64,000 bases of DNA, taken from positions 1 to 64,000 of the forward strand of contig QVMW01000013.1 in NCBI GenBank assembly GCA_003417655.1, read 5' to 3'. The translations under genes were made by a program, and so were the position numbers. The DNA comes from Rhodobacteraceae bacterium 63075. GTDB taxonomy: Bacteria > Pseudomonadota > Alphaproteobacteria > Rhodobacterales > Rhodobacteraceae. Shown piece by piece: positions 34,561 through 43,654 of this stretch (the first letter of the stretch is position 1; every line of letters begins with the position of its first letter). A model generated the notes under the pieces. That model had not been told where the DNA came from and ran no database searches. It was given only the letters and a program-made list of their open reading frames with translations.

Positions 34561-36336
34561 TTACTGTGCAGCTTCTGTGCTGCTGTCGCCTTCCAAGATA
34601 GGCAGTTGCATTTCGAATACAGCCCCGCCCGAGGCGGAGTTTCTCGCCGTGAGCCGTCCGCCAAGGTCGTTCACGATCCCGCTGGAAATGGCAAGCCCCA
34701 GCCCGACCCCCTCGCCCGGGCTCTTCGTGGTGTAGAACGGCTCGAAAAGCGCATCGAGATCCTCGATGCCGGGCCCGTTGTCGCGGACCGTGAGTGTCGC
34801 CGTCTCGCCGGCGGCGAGGATGAGCTGGATCTCCGGCTCGGGCTCAAGCCGCGTTGCATCCAGCGCATTGCGGATGAGGTTGACCATCACCTGCTCGATG
34901 CGCACCCGATCCCCCATCACCATCACCGGCCAGGTGGGCAGGACCCGGTCGATCTTGACATGCCGGCGCTTGAGCTGCGGCTCCATCATCGACAGCGCCG
35001 ATGTGAGCGCATCGCCCATGTTTACAGGGCTCAGACCGTCCTGGCCCTTGCGTGCATAGCTCTTGAGCTGCTTGGTGATCGCCCCCATCCGCTCGATCAG
35101 GTCGTCGATGCGGTGAAAGGAGGAGAGCGCCTCGTCGGCCCGGTTGCGCCTGAGCAGGAGACGCGCCCCGGCGAGATAGGTCTTCATCGCGGCGAGCGGC
35201 TGGTTGAGCTCGTGGCTGACCGCCGCCGACATCTCGCCCAGAGCGGCGAGCTTCGAGCTCTGCGCAAGGCTCTGCTCGGCGGTGGCGAGCTGGCCCTGCA
35301 TCTTCTCGCGCTCGGCGATTTCCCGCTGGAGCCGGGCGTTGAGCTGGCGAAGCTCCGCCGACTCGCGCTGGAACAGCGCCATGCGCAGCGCCGATTTGCG
35401 GCTCAGCAGGTAGAAGACCAGTGAAAGCAGGATCGCGAAACCCATGATCTCCAGCGCCAGCACACCGTTCACGCGCTCACGCACGCTGGCATAGGTTGTG
35501 AAGGAGGCCATCCGCCAGCCCCGGAAGGGCACCCGCGTCTCGCGGCGCATGACGGCCTCGCCTTGCAGGTAGGCATCCGCCGGCAGCGAGGTCCAGTCCT
35601 GTGTCGCGCGGATCGCCCGCTCGATGGCGTTGGTCGGCGTCGCGCGGGCCAGCGCCTCGGCCTCCTCGAGCCCGCGCCAGCGCGAATCCGTCGCCAGGAT
35701 GATCGTGCCTTCGCTGTCCGTCACGAGCACCGCGTCGGAAATCCCCGCCCAGGCGCGTTCGAACTTCGCGAGGTCCACCTCCACGAGGATGACCCCGATC
35801 GTCTCGGCCTGCACGGTGATCCGGCGGGCATAGACGAAGCGAAACGCGCCGCTCTCGCGCCGGACGGTGCGGAAGATCGTATCGCTAGAGCGGAGCGTAT
35901 CGACGTAGTAGGGCTGCTGGTTGTGCCGCTCGCCGATCCGCTCGCGCTCCGTCGCCGCCACGGTGCGTCCGCTTTCGTCGAGCAGCACGAGCGAGGCCGC
36001 CCCGATCTCCTCGACAAAGGAGATGAGCCGCTGTGTGGACTGGCTGAAATCACCCGAGTTGAGCGCGCCGATGAGCGCCGGGTCGCGGCTGAGAAGCTGC
36101 GGGACGATGGAATTGCGGCGCAGCTCGGAGACGAGGTTGCCGCTATAGAGCGTCAGCCGCAGCTCGGCGCGGTTGCGCGTGGTCTCGGTGAAGCGTTCGG
36201 TCAGCAGATGGTTCGTGATCGCGACGGTCAGGACCGCGAGAATGAGCAGCACGGCAAACACCGCGCGCAGGCGCCAGCTCGTCAGGCGCGGGCGCGGCTT
36301 GCGCGATGTCTCCTCGGTAGGGGGCCCCTTGTCCAT
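34561..36336 (-). CDS. dctB: DctB-type sensor histidine kinase
   Basis: A 591-residue membrane sensor kinase. One transmembrane helix near residues 24-41 and a second near 293-311 enclose a periplasmic double-PAS (Cache-like) domain with RIGERHNQQPYYVDTLRSS, as in C4-dicarboxylate sensors. A coiled coil (about 320-362) leads to the dimerisation box AAVSHELNQPLAAMKTYL with phospho-His375, then N (NLIRNALDA), G1 (DNGPGIED) and G2 (GEGVGLGLAI) ATPase boxes. It is paired with dctD 15 bp downstream and begins 55 bp after purQ ends. Ligand identity is presumed to be a C4-dicarboxylate. Confidence 0.9.
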   Translation of the reverse strand: MDKGPPTEETSRKPRPRLTSWRLRAVFAVLLILAVLTVAITNHLLTERFTETTRNRAELRLTLYSGNLVSELRRNSIVPQLLSRDPALIGALNSGDFSQSTQRLISFVEEIGAASLVLLDESGRTVAATERERIGERHNQQPYYVDTLRSSDTIFRTVRRESGAFRFVYARRITVQAETIGVILVEVDLAKFERAWAGISDAVLVTDSEGTIILATDSRWRGLEEAEALARATPTNAIERAIRATQDWTSLPADAYLQGEAVMRRETRVPFRGWRMASFTTYASVRERVNGVLALEIMGFAILLSLVFYLLSRKSALRMALFQRESAELRQLNARLQREIAEREKMQGQLATAEQSLAQSSKLAALGEMSAAVSHELNQPLAAMKTYLAGARLLLRRNRADEALSSFHRIDDLIERMGAITKQLKSYARKGQDGLSPVNMGDALTSALSMMEPQLKRRHVKIDRVLPTWPVMVMGDRVRIEQVMVNLIRNALDATRLEPEPEIQLILAAGETATLTVRDNGPGIEDLDALFEPFYTTKSPGEGVGLGLAISSGIVNDLGGRLTARNSASGGAVFEMQLPILEGDSSTEAAQ

Positions 36337-36391
36337 GGCTGCAGATTAGCGGCGCGCGCGCGGGCTCACAAGCGCAGGCGCGGCGGCTGTT

Positions 36392-37060
36392 TCAGGCGAG
36401 CGCCATTTGGCTCATGAGCCCGTCGAACATCGCCTTGCCGTCAGTGCCGCCATGGGCCGGCTCGGCCATCCGCTCGGGATGCGGCATCATGCCGAGAACG
36501 CGCCGGTTGCGGCTGACCACCCCGGCGATATCGGCCACCGAGCCGTTGGGATTGTCGAGATAGGTGAAGGCGATGCGCCCCTCGCCCTGAAGCTGCGCGA
36601 GCTTGGCGTCATCGACATAATAGTTGCCGTCGTGATGCGCGATCGGCACGGTGATTTCCTGGCCCGCCGCGTAGCCCGCCAGATAGGCCGTCTCGCAGGC
36701 CTCCACGCGCAGGCCGACGGGCTTGCAGATATATTTCAGGTTCTCGTTGCGCCGGAGCGCGCCGGGCAGCAGCCCCGTCTCCGTGAGCACCTGGAAGCCG
36801 TTGCAGATCCCGAGCGCAAAGCCGCCGCGCTCCACATGGGCGACGAGCGAGCGGCAGATGGGCGAATTGGCCGCGATCGCGCCGCAGCGCAGGTAATCGC
36901 CGAAGGAAAAGCCGCCCGGAACCGCCACGAGGTCGATCCCCCGGGGCAGTTCGGTATCCTTGTGCCAGACCATGGTCACATCCGCGCCCGCGCGCTCCAG
37001 CGCGACCTTGAGATCGCGGTCGCAGTTCGACCCGGGAAAGACGATGACGGCAGCTTTCAT
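36392..37060 (-). CDS. purQ: Phosphoribosylformylglycinamidine synthase glutaminase subunit
   Basis: A 222-residue class I glutamine amidotransferase that supplies ammonia to PurL in step 4 of purine synthesis. The nucleophile elbow LGICNGFQVL contains the catalytic cysteine, and the start MKAAVIVFPGSNCDRD and the end GMMPHPERM match PurQ, with His and Glu of the triad in the latter. GAGGAG lies 9 nt before the ATG at 37058-37060. It is separated from purS by an alcohol dehydrogenase gene rather than adjoining it. purL is not in the window. Confidence 0.96.
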   Translation of the reverse strand: MKAAVIVFPGSNCDRDLKVALERAGADVTMVWHKDTELPRGIDLVAVPGGFSFGDYLRCGAIAANSPICRSLVAHVERGGFALGICNGFQVLTETGLLPGALRRNENLKYICKPVGLRVEACETAYLAGYAAGQEITVPIAHHDGNYYVDDAKLAQLQGEGRIAFTYLDNPNGSVADIAGVVSRNRRVLGMMPHPERMAEPAHGGTDGKAMFDGLMSQMALA

Positions 37061-37073
37061 GGCGCAAGGCTCC

Positions 37074-38117
37074 TCAGTTTTCGAAATCCGTAATAACGGC
37101 AACGCCGGGCGGTGCAACCCCGTCGAAGGCGTCCAGTTCCGCGCTCGCCCCGGAAAGGGCGATATGCCGCGTCACCAGTGGGGAAAGGTCCACCTGACCG
37201 CCCGCGATGAGGCTCAGCAGCGAGGGATAACGCCAGCTCGGCATCCCGCGCGTGCCATAGAGCGCCAGTTGCCCCGAATAGATGGCGTCCATCGGAATGG
37301 GCATGGTCGCATGATCGCCCGCCGGCATACCGACCTGCACCATCCGCCCCAGCTTGCGTAGGGATTTGAGCGCGCCCACCGTGGTCGCTTCCACGCCGAG
37401 CGCCTCGACGGCAAGGTCCGCGCCGCCGCCCGTCACCTCGCGCACCGCCGCCGCCGCATCCGTCTCGGCGGCGTTGATGACGGCATCGGCCCCGAGCTTT
37501 TCGGCGAAGGCCAGCTTGTCCGGCGCGATGTCCACGACGGCCACCCGCGCGCCAAGCGCCCGGCCCAAGAGCAACGCCGAAATGCCCACGCCGCCGCCGC
37601 CGAAGACGGCCAGCCATTCACCCGCCTGCAACGCGGCACGCCCCGTGAGCGCGTGCCATGCCGTGGTGACGCGGCAGCCCAGCCCGGCGGCCAGCGCCGG
37701 GTCCATCCCCTCGGGCAGCGCGGTCAGGTTGGCCTCGGCGTAGGGCACGGCAATGTATTCGGCAAAAGCGCCCTGATGGGTGAAGCCCGGAACGGCCTGC
37801 TCGGCGCAGATCGTCTGGTTGCCCGCCGCGCAATCGGGGCAGCGCCCGCAGGCCAGGATAAAGGGCGCGATCACCCTGTCACCAGCCTTCCAGCGGCGCA
37901 CGCCCGCGCCCACGGCGACGACCTCGCCGCAATATTCATGCCCCGGCACATGCGGCAGGCTCACGTCAGGGTCCGCCCCGCCCCAGGCATGCCAGTCGCT
38001 CCGGCAGACACCGCAGGCCAGTACTCTGAGCACGACACCGCCCGCCTCGGGCGCGGGCTCGGGCAGATCGCAGATCTCTAGCGGCGCGCGCCAGCGCGTG
38101 ATCCGCGCCGCCCGCAT
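37074..38117 (-). CDS. Zinc-dependent alcohol dehydrogenase
   Basis: A 347-residue medium-chain dehydrogenase. The catalytic zinc site is shown by CGVCRSDWH and GHEYCGEVV, and the structural zinc by CGRCPDCAAGNQTIC with its four cysteines. The nucleotide loop is GGGGVGISALLLG. It starts on the last base of the purS stop (TGATG) and ends 13 bp before purQ, so it is embedded in the purine operon. Nothing in its sequence suggests a role in purine synthesis; the substrate is unknown. Its start at ATG 38115-38117 is fixed by the purS junction. Confidence 0.92.
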   Translation of the reverse strand: MRAARITRWRAPLEICDLPEPAPEAGGVVLRVLACGVCRSDWHAWGGADPDVSLPHVPGHEYCGEVVAVGAGVRRWKAGDRVIAPFILACGRCPDCAAGNQTICAEQAVPGFTHQGAFAEYIAVPYAEANLTALPEGMDPALAAGLGCRVTTAWHALTGRAALQAGEWLAVFGGGGVGISALLLGRALGARVAVVDIAPDKLAFAEKLGADAVINAAETDAAAAVREVTGGGADLAVEALGVEATTVGALKSLRKLGRMVQVGMPAGDHATMPIPMDAIYSGQLALYGTRGMPSWRYPSLLSLIAGGQVDLSPLVTRHIALSGASAELDAFDGVAPPGVAVITDFEN

Positions 38118-38347
38118 CAGCCCATCTCGATCGTGTAGCTTTCGATCACCGTGTTCGCGAGCAGCTTCTCGCACATCTGCGTCACGGTCGCCTCGTCGGT
38201 GCCCTCGGCCAGGTCCAGCTCGATCACCTTGCCCTGGCGCACGCCCTCGACCCCGCCGAAACCAAGCGCGCCGAGCGCATGTTTCACGGCCTCACCCTGC
38301 GGGTCGAGCACCCCGTTCTTCAGCATCACATGCACACGTGCTTTCAT
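38117..38347 (-). CDS. purS: Phosphoribosylformylglycinamidine synthase subunit PurS
   Basis: A 76-residue subunit that bridges PurL and PurQ in organisms with the three-part FGAM synthetase. KARVHVMLKNGVLDPQGEAVKHAL is the family N-terminus, and the protein ends in the conserved NTVIESYTIEM strand. It lies 15 bp after purC and is followed, with a 1-bp overlap, by the alcohol dehydrogenase gene. Confidence 0.95.
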   Translation of the reverse strand: MKARVHVMLKNGVLDPQGEAVKHALGALGFGGVEGVRQGKVIELDLAEGTDEATVTQMCEKLLANTVIESYTIEMG

Positions 38348-38362
38348 CGGCTCCGGCCCTCT

Positions 38363-39121
38363 TCAGTTGATCAATGTCGGTTTCATCGGCGTCGCGCCCT
38401 TGGGCATGACGCCCAGCCGCCTGGCCACTTCGCTATAGGCGTCCGTCAGCGAGCCGAGGTCACGGCGGAAGACATCCTTGTCGAGCTTCTCGCCGGTCTC
38501 CATGTCCCACAGGCGGCAACTGTCCGGGCTGATCTCGTCGGCCACGATGAGCCGCATGAAATCGCCCTCGTAGACGCGCCCGACCTCGATCTTGAAGTCG
38601 ACGAGCTTGATGCCCACGCCGAACATCACGCCGCTGAGGAAGTCATTGACCCGCAGCGCGAGGCTCAGGATGTCGTCCATGTCCTGCTGGCTGGCCCAGC
38701 CGAAGGCGGCGATATGCTCCTCGGAGACGAGCGGGTCGCCCAGCTTGTCGTCCTTGAGGCAGTATTCCACGACGGGGCGCGGCAGCTGCGTGCCTTCCTC
38801 GATCCCGAGGCGCTGCGCCATCGACCCGGCGGCGAAATTGCGCACGATCACCTCCAGCGGGACGATCTCGCAGGCGCGCACGAGCTGCTCACGCATGTTG
38901 ATCCGACGGATGAAGTGATTGGGCACGCCGATCTGCGTGAGCCCTTGCATGAAATATTCCGAGAGCATGTTGTTGAGCACGCCCTTGCCCTCGATCACGT
39001 CCTGTTTCTCGGCGTTGAAGGCCGTGGCATCATCCTTGAAATACTGGACGATCGTGCCGGGCTCCGGCCCTTCGAACAGCGTCTTGGCCTTGCCTTCGTA
39101 GATCTTCTTGCGCCGTGCCAT
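38363..39121 (-). CDS. purC: Phosphoribosylaminoimidazole-succinocarboxamide synthase
   Basis: A 252-residue SAICAR synthetase, joining aspartate to CAIR in purine synthesis. The start [17 protein letters not shown], the central [10 protein letters not shown] and [17 protein letters not shown] segments, and DFKIEVGR and [12 protein letters not shown] are family hallmarks. AAGGAAG lies just before the ATG at 39119-39121. It is the first gene of the leftward purC-purS-adh-purQ set, with a promoter presumably in 39122-39279, a region shared with the divergent zeta-subunit gene. Confidence 0.97.
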   Translation of the reverse strand: MARRKKIYEGKAKTLFEGPEPGTIVQYFKDDATAFNAEKQDVIEGKGVLNNMLSEYFMQGLTQIGVPNHFIRRINMREQLVRACEIVPLEVIVRNFAAGSMAQRLGIEEGTQLPRPVVEYCLKDDKLGDPLVSEEHIAAFGWASQQDMDDILSLALRVNDFLSGVMFGVGIKLVDFKIEVGRVYEGDFMRLIVADEISPDSCRLWDMETGEKLDKDVFRRDLGSLTDAYSEVARRLGVMPKGATPMKPTLIN

Positions 39122-39279
39122 GCAGGCTTCCTTTCGCTCCGTCGCAGGTGAGTCTGCGCCGCTTGCTGCCCTCATATGTCATAGGCCCCATTGTCGCAAG
39201 ATGCGCAAGCGGGCTTGCTCTTTGGGCCATCGGGTTGCATATGTTGCCCAAGTTCAACCCTGGCAAGGAGCCGTGCCCC

Positions 39280-39597
39280 ATGTCCACATTCGATGATCGC
39301 GAACACGCGTTTGAAAACAAGTATGCCCATGACGAGGAAATGAAGTTCAAGGCCGCCGCCCGCGCCAACCGGCTGCTGGGCATCTGGGCCGCCGAGATTC
39401 TCGGCAAGAAGGGCGACGAGGTCAACGCCTATGCCGCCGAGGTGATCAAGGCCGATTTCGAGGAAGCCGGGCACGAGGATGTCGTGCGCAAGGTCGCCGG
39501 TGATCTGGGCGACATGGCCGATGCCGACACGGTGCGCAACAAGCTGATCGAGCTCAGCGCCCTGGCCAAGGAACAGGTTATGAACGAGACCGACTGA
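39280..39597 (+). CDS. ATP synthase inhibitor zeta subunit (DUF1476)
   Basis: A 105-residue alphaproteobacterial protein. The N-terminus MSTFDDREHAFENKYAHDEE and the segment EEAGHEDVVRKVAGDLGD agree with the zeta inhibitor of F1-ATPase described in Paracoccus denitrificans, which blocks ATP hydrolysis by inserting its N-terminal helix. AAGGAG lies 9 nt before ATG 39280; longer in-frame starts have no support. Divergent from purC. In free-living Rhodobacterales with photosynthetic or fast respiratory lifestyles the inhibitory strength varies, so potency here is unknown. Confidence 0.9.
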   Translation: MSTFDDREHAFENKYAHDEEMKFKAAARANRLLGIWAAEILGKKGDEVNAYAAEVIKADFEEAGHEDVVRKVAGDLGDMADADTVRNKLIELSALAKEQVMNETD

Positions 39598-39774
39598 GCC
39601 GCGCATGGCCGCCCCCGGCCCGGACGATCCGGCCCCCCGGGGGCTGGCCGGGGCGGCTTCGCCCGGCCCGCCTGCCCGTCTCAAGCGGGCTTCATGATCT
39701 TCATGACAATTATGAGATTGCCGGCAGCTTGCCGCCATGGCAGGTGACGCGCTCCAGACCGAAGCAGAGGCCAC

Positions 39775-40794
39775 ATGACCCACAAGATCGACACCCTCCT
39801 CGCCGCGCAGGGCTGGATCCTCGCCGACGGCGCAACCGGGACAAACCTGTTCAACATGGGTCTCGAAGCGGGCGACGCGCCGGAGTTCTGGAACGTCGAT
39901 CACCCCGAAAGGATCGAGAAGCTCTACCAATCGGCCGTCGAGGCCGGGTCCGATCTCTTCCTGACCAACTCCTTCGGCGGCAATGCCTCGCGGCTCAAGC
40001 TCCACGATGCAGCAAAGCGCGCCCGCGAGCTCAGCCGCGTCTCCGCCGAGCTGGGCCGCAACGTCGCCGACAAGTCCAGCCGCGAGATCATCGTCGCAGG
40101 CTCCGTCGGCCCCACCGGCGAGATCATGGCCCCGATGGGCAGCCTGACCCATGAGATCGCCGTCGAGATGTTCCACGAGCAGGCCGACGGGCTCAAGGAA
40201 GGCGGCGCGGATGTGCTCTGGGTCGAGACGATCTCGGCCCCCGAGGAATACAAGGCCGCCGCCGAGGCCTTCGCGCTGGTGGACATGCCATGGTGCGGCA
40301 CGATGAGCTTCGACACGGCGGGGCGCACGATGATGGGCTTTACATCGGCCGATCTCGCCGCGCTTGTGGAGAAACTGCCCAACCCGCCGCTGGCCTTCGG
40401 GGCCAATTGCGGCGTCGGGGCCTCCGACCTGCTGCGCACCGTGCAGGGCTTCGTTGCGCAAGGAACCGAACGCCCGATCATCGCCAAGGGCAATGCCGGG
40501 ATTCCCAAGTATGTCGATGGCCACATCCACTATGACGGCACGCCCGAGCTGATGGCCGATTACGCCGAGCTCGCCCGCAACAGCGGCGCGCGGATCATCG
40601 GCGGCTGCTGCGGCACCATGCCCGAGCACCTGGCGAAGATGCGCGAGGCCCTTGAAACACGCCCGAAAGGCGCCGCGCCCACGCTCGAGGAGATCGTCGC
40701 GCGGCTCGGGGCCTTTTCGTCCGAGTCGGACGGCACGGGCGACGAGGCAGACGCGCACCGTCGCGCCCGCCGCGGCCGCCGCCGCGCCACGTGA
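39775..40794 (+). CDS. Homocysteine S-methyltransferase domain protein (BHMT/MetH-like)
   Basis: A 339-residue zinc methyltransferase that passes a methyl group to homocysteine. The zinc cysteines are in GANCGVGASD and the pair in IGGCCGTMPEH; DGATGTNLFNMG near the N-terminus is the usual start of the barrel. Databases often call this betaine-homocysteine methyltransferase, but the nearby corrinoid-protein gene makes it more likely the homocysteine module of a split cobalamin methionine synthase, as reported in the relative Phaeobacter. The last 20 residues are very basic. Its stop overlaps the next gene by 4 bp (GTGA). Confidence 0.88.
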   Translation: MTHKIDTLLAAQGWILADGATGTNLFNMGLEAGDAPEFWNVDHPERIEKLYQSAVEAGSDLFLTNSFGGNASRLKLHDAAKRARELSRVSAELGRNVADKSSREIIVAGSVGPTGEIMAPMGSLTHEIAVEMFHEQADGLKEGGADVLWVETISAPEEYKAAAEAFALVDMPWCGTMSFDTAGRTMMGFTSADLAALVEKLPNPPLAFGANCGVGASDLLRTVQGFVAQGTERPIIAKGNAGIPKYVDGHIHYDGTPELMADYAELARNSGARIIGGCCGTMPEHLAKMREALETRPKGAAPTLEEIVARLGAFSSESDGTGDEADAHRRARRGRRRAT

Positions 40795-41624
40795 CAGGGC
40801 AGTCCGAAGGACCTGCCGCGCCCGGCGCGCCTTCCGGCCCGGCAAAAGCGGGTGCCAGCGCGACGCCGCGAGACCCCGAAAGATCCTTCATGGGCCCCGC
40901 TCTCTTCATCGGGCTGACGCTCTACATGCTCATCACGGGCAAACCCGCAGAGCGCGAGATCAACCCGCGGCTCGAAATGGACCTGCTGGACGCACAAACC
41001 GAGCAGGCCCCGCTTGCCACGGCGGCTGCGAAGATCACGCACGCCGTGCCGCTCGCGGCCCTGCCCCGGCCCGTGGCAGCCGTCCCCGTGACCGCCCCGC
41101 AAAGCGAGGCCCCCCTCTCGGTGCCGGCCGCCCTGCCCGCCATCCGCAAGGCGCAGATCGACACCGCGCTGACAGCGCCTGCCGCGACAGGATGGGCCCC
41201 GGCCCTCCGCGCCGACACGAGAACCCCGGCCAGGATGCAGGCGCGCTGGCTGGACCTGCCGCAAGCCGCAGGCCTGCCCCCGGAGCATGACCGGCAGGCA
41301 CAGGCGGCGCCGGCTACCGCGTCCGCCGCGCAGCCCGCGCGCGGCGCAAGGCAGCCCCGAGCCCTGCGCCGCGCGGTGGCGGCCGCGCCCCGCCCCGCCA
41401 AAGCGCCGCTGCCGCGGGCGATCGTCACCGGCGATGCCGTGCACCTGCGCGCACAGCCCACGGCGCGATCGGAGATCCTCACGCGTCTGTTTTCCGGACA
41501 GGACGCCCGGCTGCTGGGAAGCTCCGGCAACTGGGCGCGCATCTACCTGCCCGGGGCCACGCCGCCGCTGACCGGCTGGATCTACCGCGACTACATCGCG
41601 GCGGCTCAGAACAGCGACAGCTGA
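40791..41624 (+). CDS. Membrane-anchored protein with C-terminal SH3b domain
   Basis: A 277-residue protein with one transmembrane helix (about residues 34-50), a long Ala/Pro-rich low-complexity region, and a C-terminal bacterial SH3 domain (about 207-270: VTGDAVHLRAQPTARSEIL ... WIYRDYI). SH3b domains in this setting usually contact peptidoglycan or other envelope components. The start is GTG 40791, overlapping the methyltransferase stop. Its 3' end overlaps the convergent radical SAM gene by 19 bp. Relation to methionine synthesis is not apparent; it may merely be a co-transcribed passenger. Confidence 0.82.
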   Translation: MTGQSEGPAAPGAPSGPAKAGASATPRDPERSFMGPALFIGLTLYMLITGKPAEREINPRLEMDLLDAQTEQAPLATAAAKITHAVPLAALPRPVAAVPVTAPQSEAPLSVPAALPAIRKAQIDTALTAPAATGWAPALRADTRTPARMQARWLDLPQAAGLPPEHDRQAQAAPATASAAQPARGARQPRALRRAVAAAPRPAKAPLPRAIVTGDAVHLRAQPTARSEILTRLFSGQDARLLGSSGNWARIYLPGATPPLTGWIYRDYIAAAQNSDS

Positions 41625-42688
41625 TCGCCCTTGCGCAGGGGCCGCTCGAAAAGATCGCAGCGCAAGGCGGGCTGCGCCGCATCCAGCCCCAGCCGCGCCG
41701 CAGCCAGCCGGAACCGCGCCGCGATCGCCTCGGCATAGGGCCCCTCGCCGCGCATCCGCCTGTGCCAGCGCGCGTCGTAGTCCTTTCCGCCATGCATCTC
41801 CCGCAACCGCCGCATCACCTTGCCTGCCCGCGCCGGATATTCGGTCTCCAGCCACTCCTGCCAAAGCGGCGAGACTTCCCTTGGCAGGCGCAGCATGATC
41901 CAGCTGGCCGAGCTTGCACCCGCGTCCTTCCCCGCCTCGAGCAGCGCCTCCAGTTCATGGTCCGTCAGCCCCGGCACCAATGGCGAGGCCATCAGCCGGA
42001 CGGGAATGCCCGCCGCACTCAGCCGCCGGATCACCTCCAGCCGCCGGGCCGGGCGCGGCACGCGCGGCTCCATCTTGCGCGACAGCTCTGCATCGAGCGT
42101 CGTCACCGAGATGCCCACGCGCAGCAGCCCGCGCGCCGCCATCGGGGCCAGCAGGTCGAGGTCGCGCTCGATGAGCGCGCCTTTCGTGACGATGGCCAGC
42201 GGATGCGACGCGGCGCTGAGCACCTTGAGACAGGCGCGGAAAATCCCCCTGTCCCGCTCTGCGGGCTGGTAGGCGTCGGTGTTCGTGCCCACGGCCAGCG
42301 GCGCGGGGCTGTAGGCTTTCGCCGCCAGCTCGCGCTCGAGGACCTCCGCCGCGTTGACCCGCGCCACAAGCCGCGTTTCGAAATCGAGCCCCGGCGAGAG
42401 GCCGAGATAGGCATGGCTCGGCCGCGCGAAACAGTAGACGCACCCATGCTCACAGCCGCGATAGGGGTTGATCGACCGGTCGAAGGGCAGATCGGGCGAG
42501 CGGTTGTAGCTGATCAGGCTGCGCGCGCGCTCCTCGCGCAGCTCCGTTGCGAACCCCGCGCGCGCCTCGGCGATCTCCCAGCCGTCATGCGCCTCGACCC
42601 GCTCCAGCCGCTCGAAGCGCCCGGTGCGGTTGCTCGCCGCGCCGCGCCCCTTTCGCCGCTCCCGGTCTATGCGCGACATGGCCTCCAT
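41606..42688 (-). CDS. PA0069-family radical SAM protein (spore photoproduct lyase-like)
   Basis: A 360-residue radical SAM enzyme. The iron-sulfur cluster motif is CEHGCVYC, in the fold region NPYRGCEHGCVYCFARPSH; the next segments GTNTDAYQPAERD and VTKGALIERDLDLL are typical of the PA0069/Rv2578c group, distantly related to SplB. A perfect alphaproteobacterial SOS box (GAAC-N7-GAAC) lies 12 bp upstream within a promoter spacer, so the protein is probably induced by DNA damage and may act in repair. Either ATG 42686-42688 or ATG 42677-42679 could start it; with the predicted promoter the first would be leaderless. Confidence 0.87.
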   Translation of the reverse strand: MEAMSRIDRERRKGRGAASNRTGRFERLERVEAHDGWEIAEARAGFATELREERARSLISYNRSPDLPFDRSINPYRGCEHGCVYCFARPSHAYLGLSPGLDFETRLVARVNAAEVLERELAAKAYSPAPLAVGTNTDAYQPAERDRGIFRACLKVLSAASHPLAIVTKGALIERDLDLLAPMAARGLLRVGISVTTLDAELSRKMEPRVPRPARRLEVIRRLSAAGIPVRLMASPLVPGLTDHELEALLEAGKDAGASSASWIMLRLPREVSPLWQEWLETEYPARAGKVMRRLREMHGGKDYDARWHRRMRGEGPYAEAIAARFRLAAARLGLDAAQPALRCDLFERPLRKGDQLSLF

Positions 42689-42700
42689 GTGCCAAGGCTA

Positions 42701-42715
42701 GAACAAAACACGAAC
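42701..42715 (-). promoter_or_regulatory. LexA (SOS) box in the promoter of the radical SAM gene
   Basis: GAACAAAACACGAAC matches the alphaproteobacterial LexA site GAAC-N7-GAAC (GTTC-N7-GTTC on the coding strand) exactly. On the minus strand it lies in the 17-bp spacer between TTGCAG and TAGCCT, so LexA binding would block RNA polymerase. Distance to the predicted start codon is 12 bp. Confidence 0.75.
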
Positions 42716-42877
42716 ACCTGCAAGAACCTCATGAAGACCATCGAATTTTTGGCGTTTCACGGCCCGCCGCGCCGCCCTATGGTCGGCATTGGTGCGGCCA
42801 GTGTCGCAATTCGCCTAGTGACGATGCGACAATTTGGCGATAGCTGGCCCAAGGAACATCAGCCAAGGGAATCCGCC

Positions 42878-43579
<702 letters not shown>

Positions 43580-43605
43580 GGCGCAGCCCGCGCAAGCCGC
43601 GTTTC

Positions 43606-43638
43606 AGGCCCGCCGGCTCGCGCCGCGCGGGCCTTTTT
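43606..43638 (+). terminator. Terminator or attenuator between corrinoid and DUF1638 genes
   Basis: AGGCCCGC (43606-43613) and GCGGGCCT (43627-43634) form an 8-bp stem followed by TTTTT. It lies between two genes that are otherwise arranged as an operon, so it may tune expression of the downstream gene instead of ending the unit. Confidence 0.65.
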
Positions 43639-43654
43639 CGCCCCGGGAGAGACG

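Noticed and set aside
39598..39774. SAM or cobalamin riboswitch upstream of the homocysteine methyltransferase gene
   Set aside because: The 177-bp region lacks any conserved SAM-II, SAM/SAH or cobalamin riboswitch core that I can recognise; it contains only GC-rich inverted repeats.
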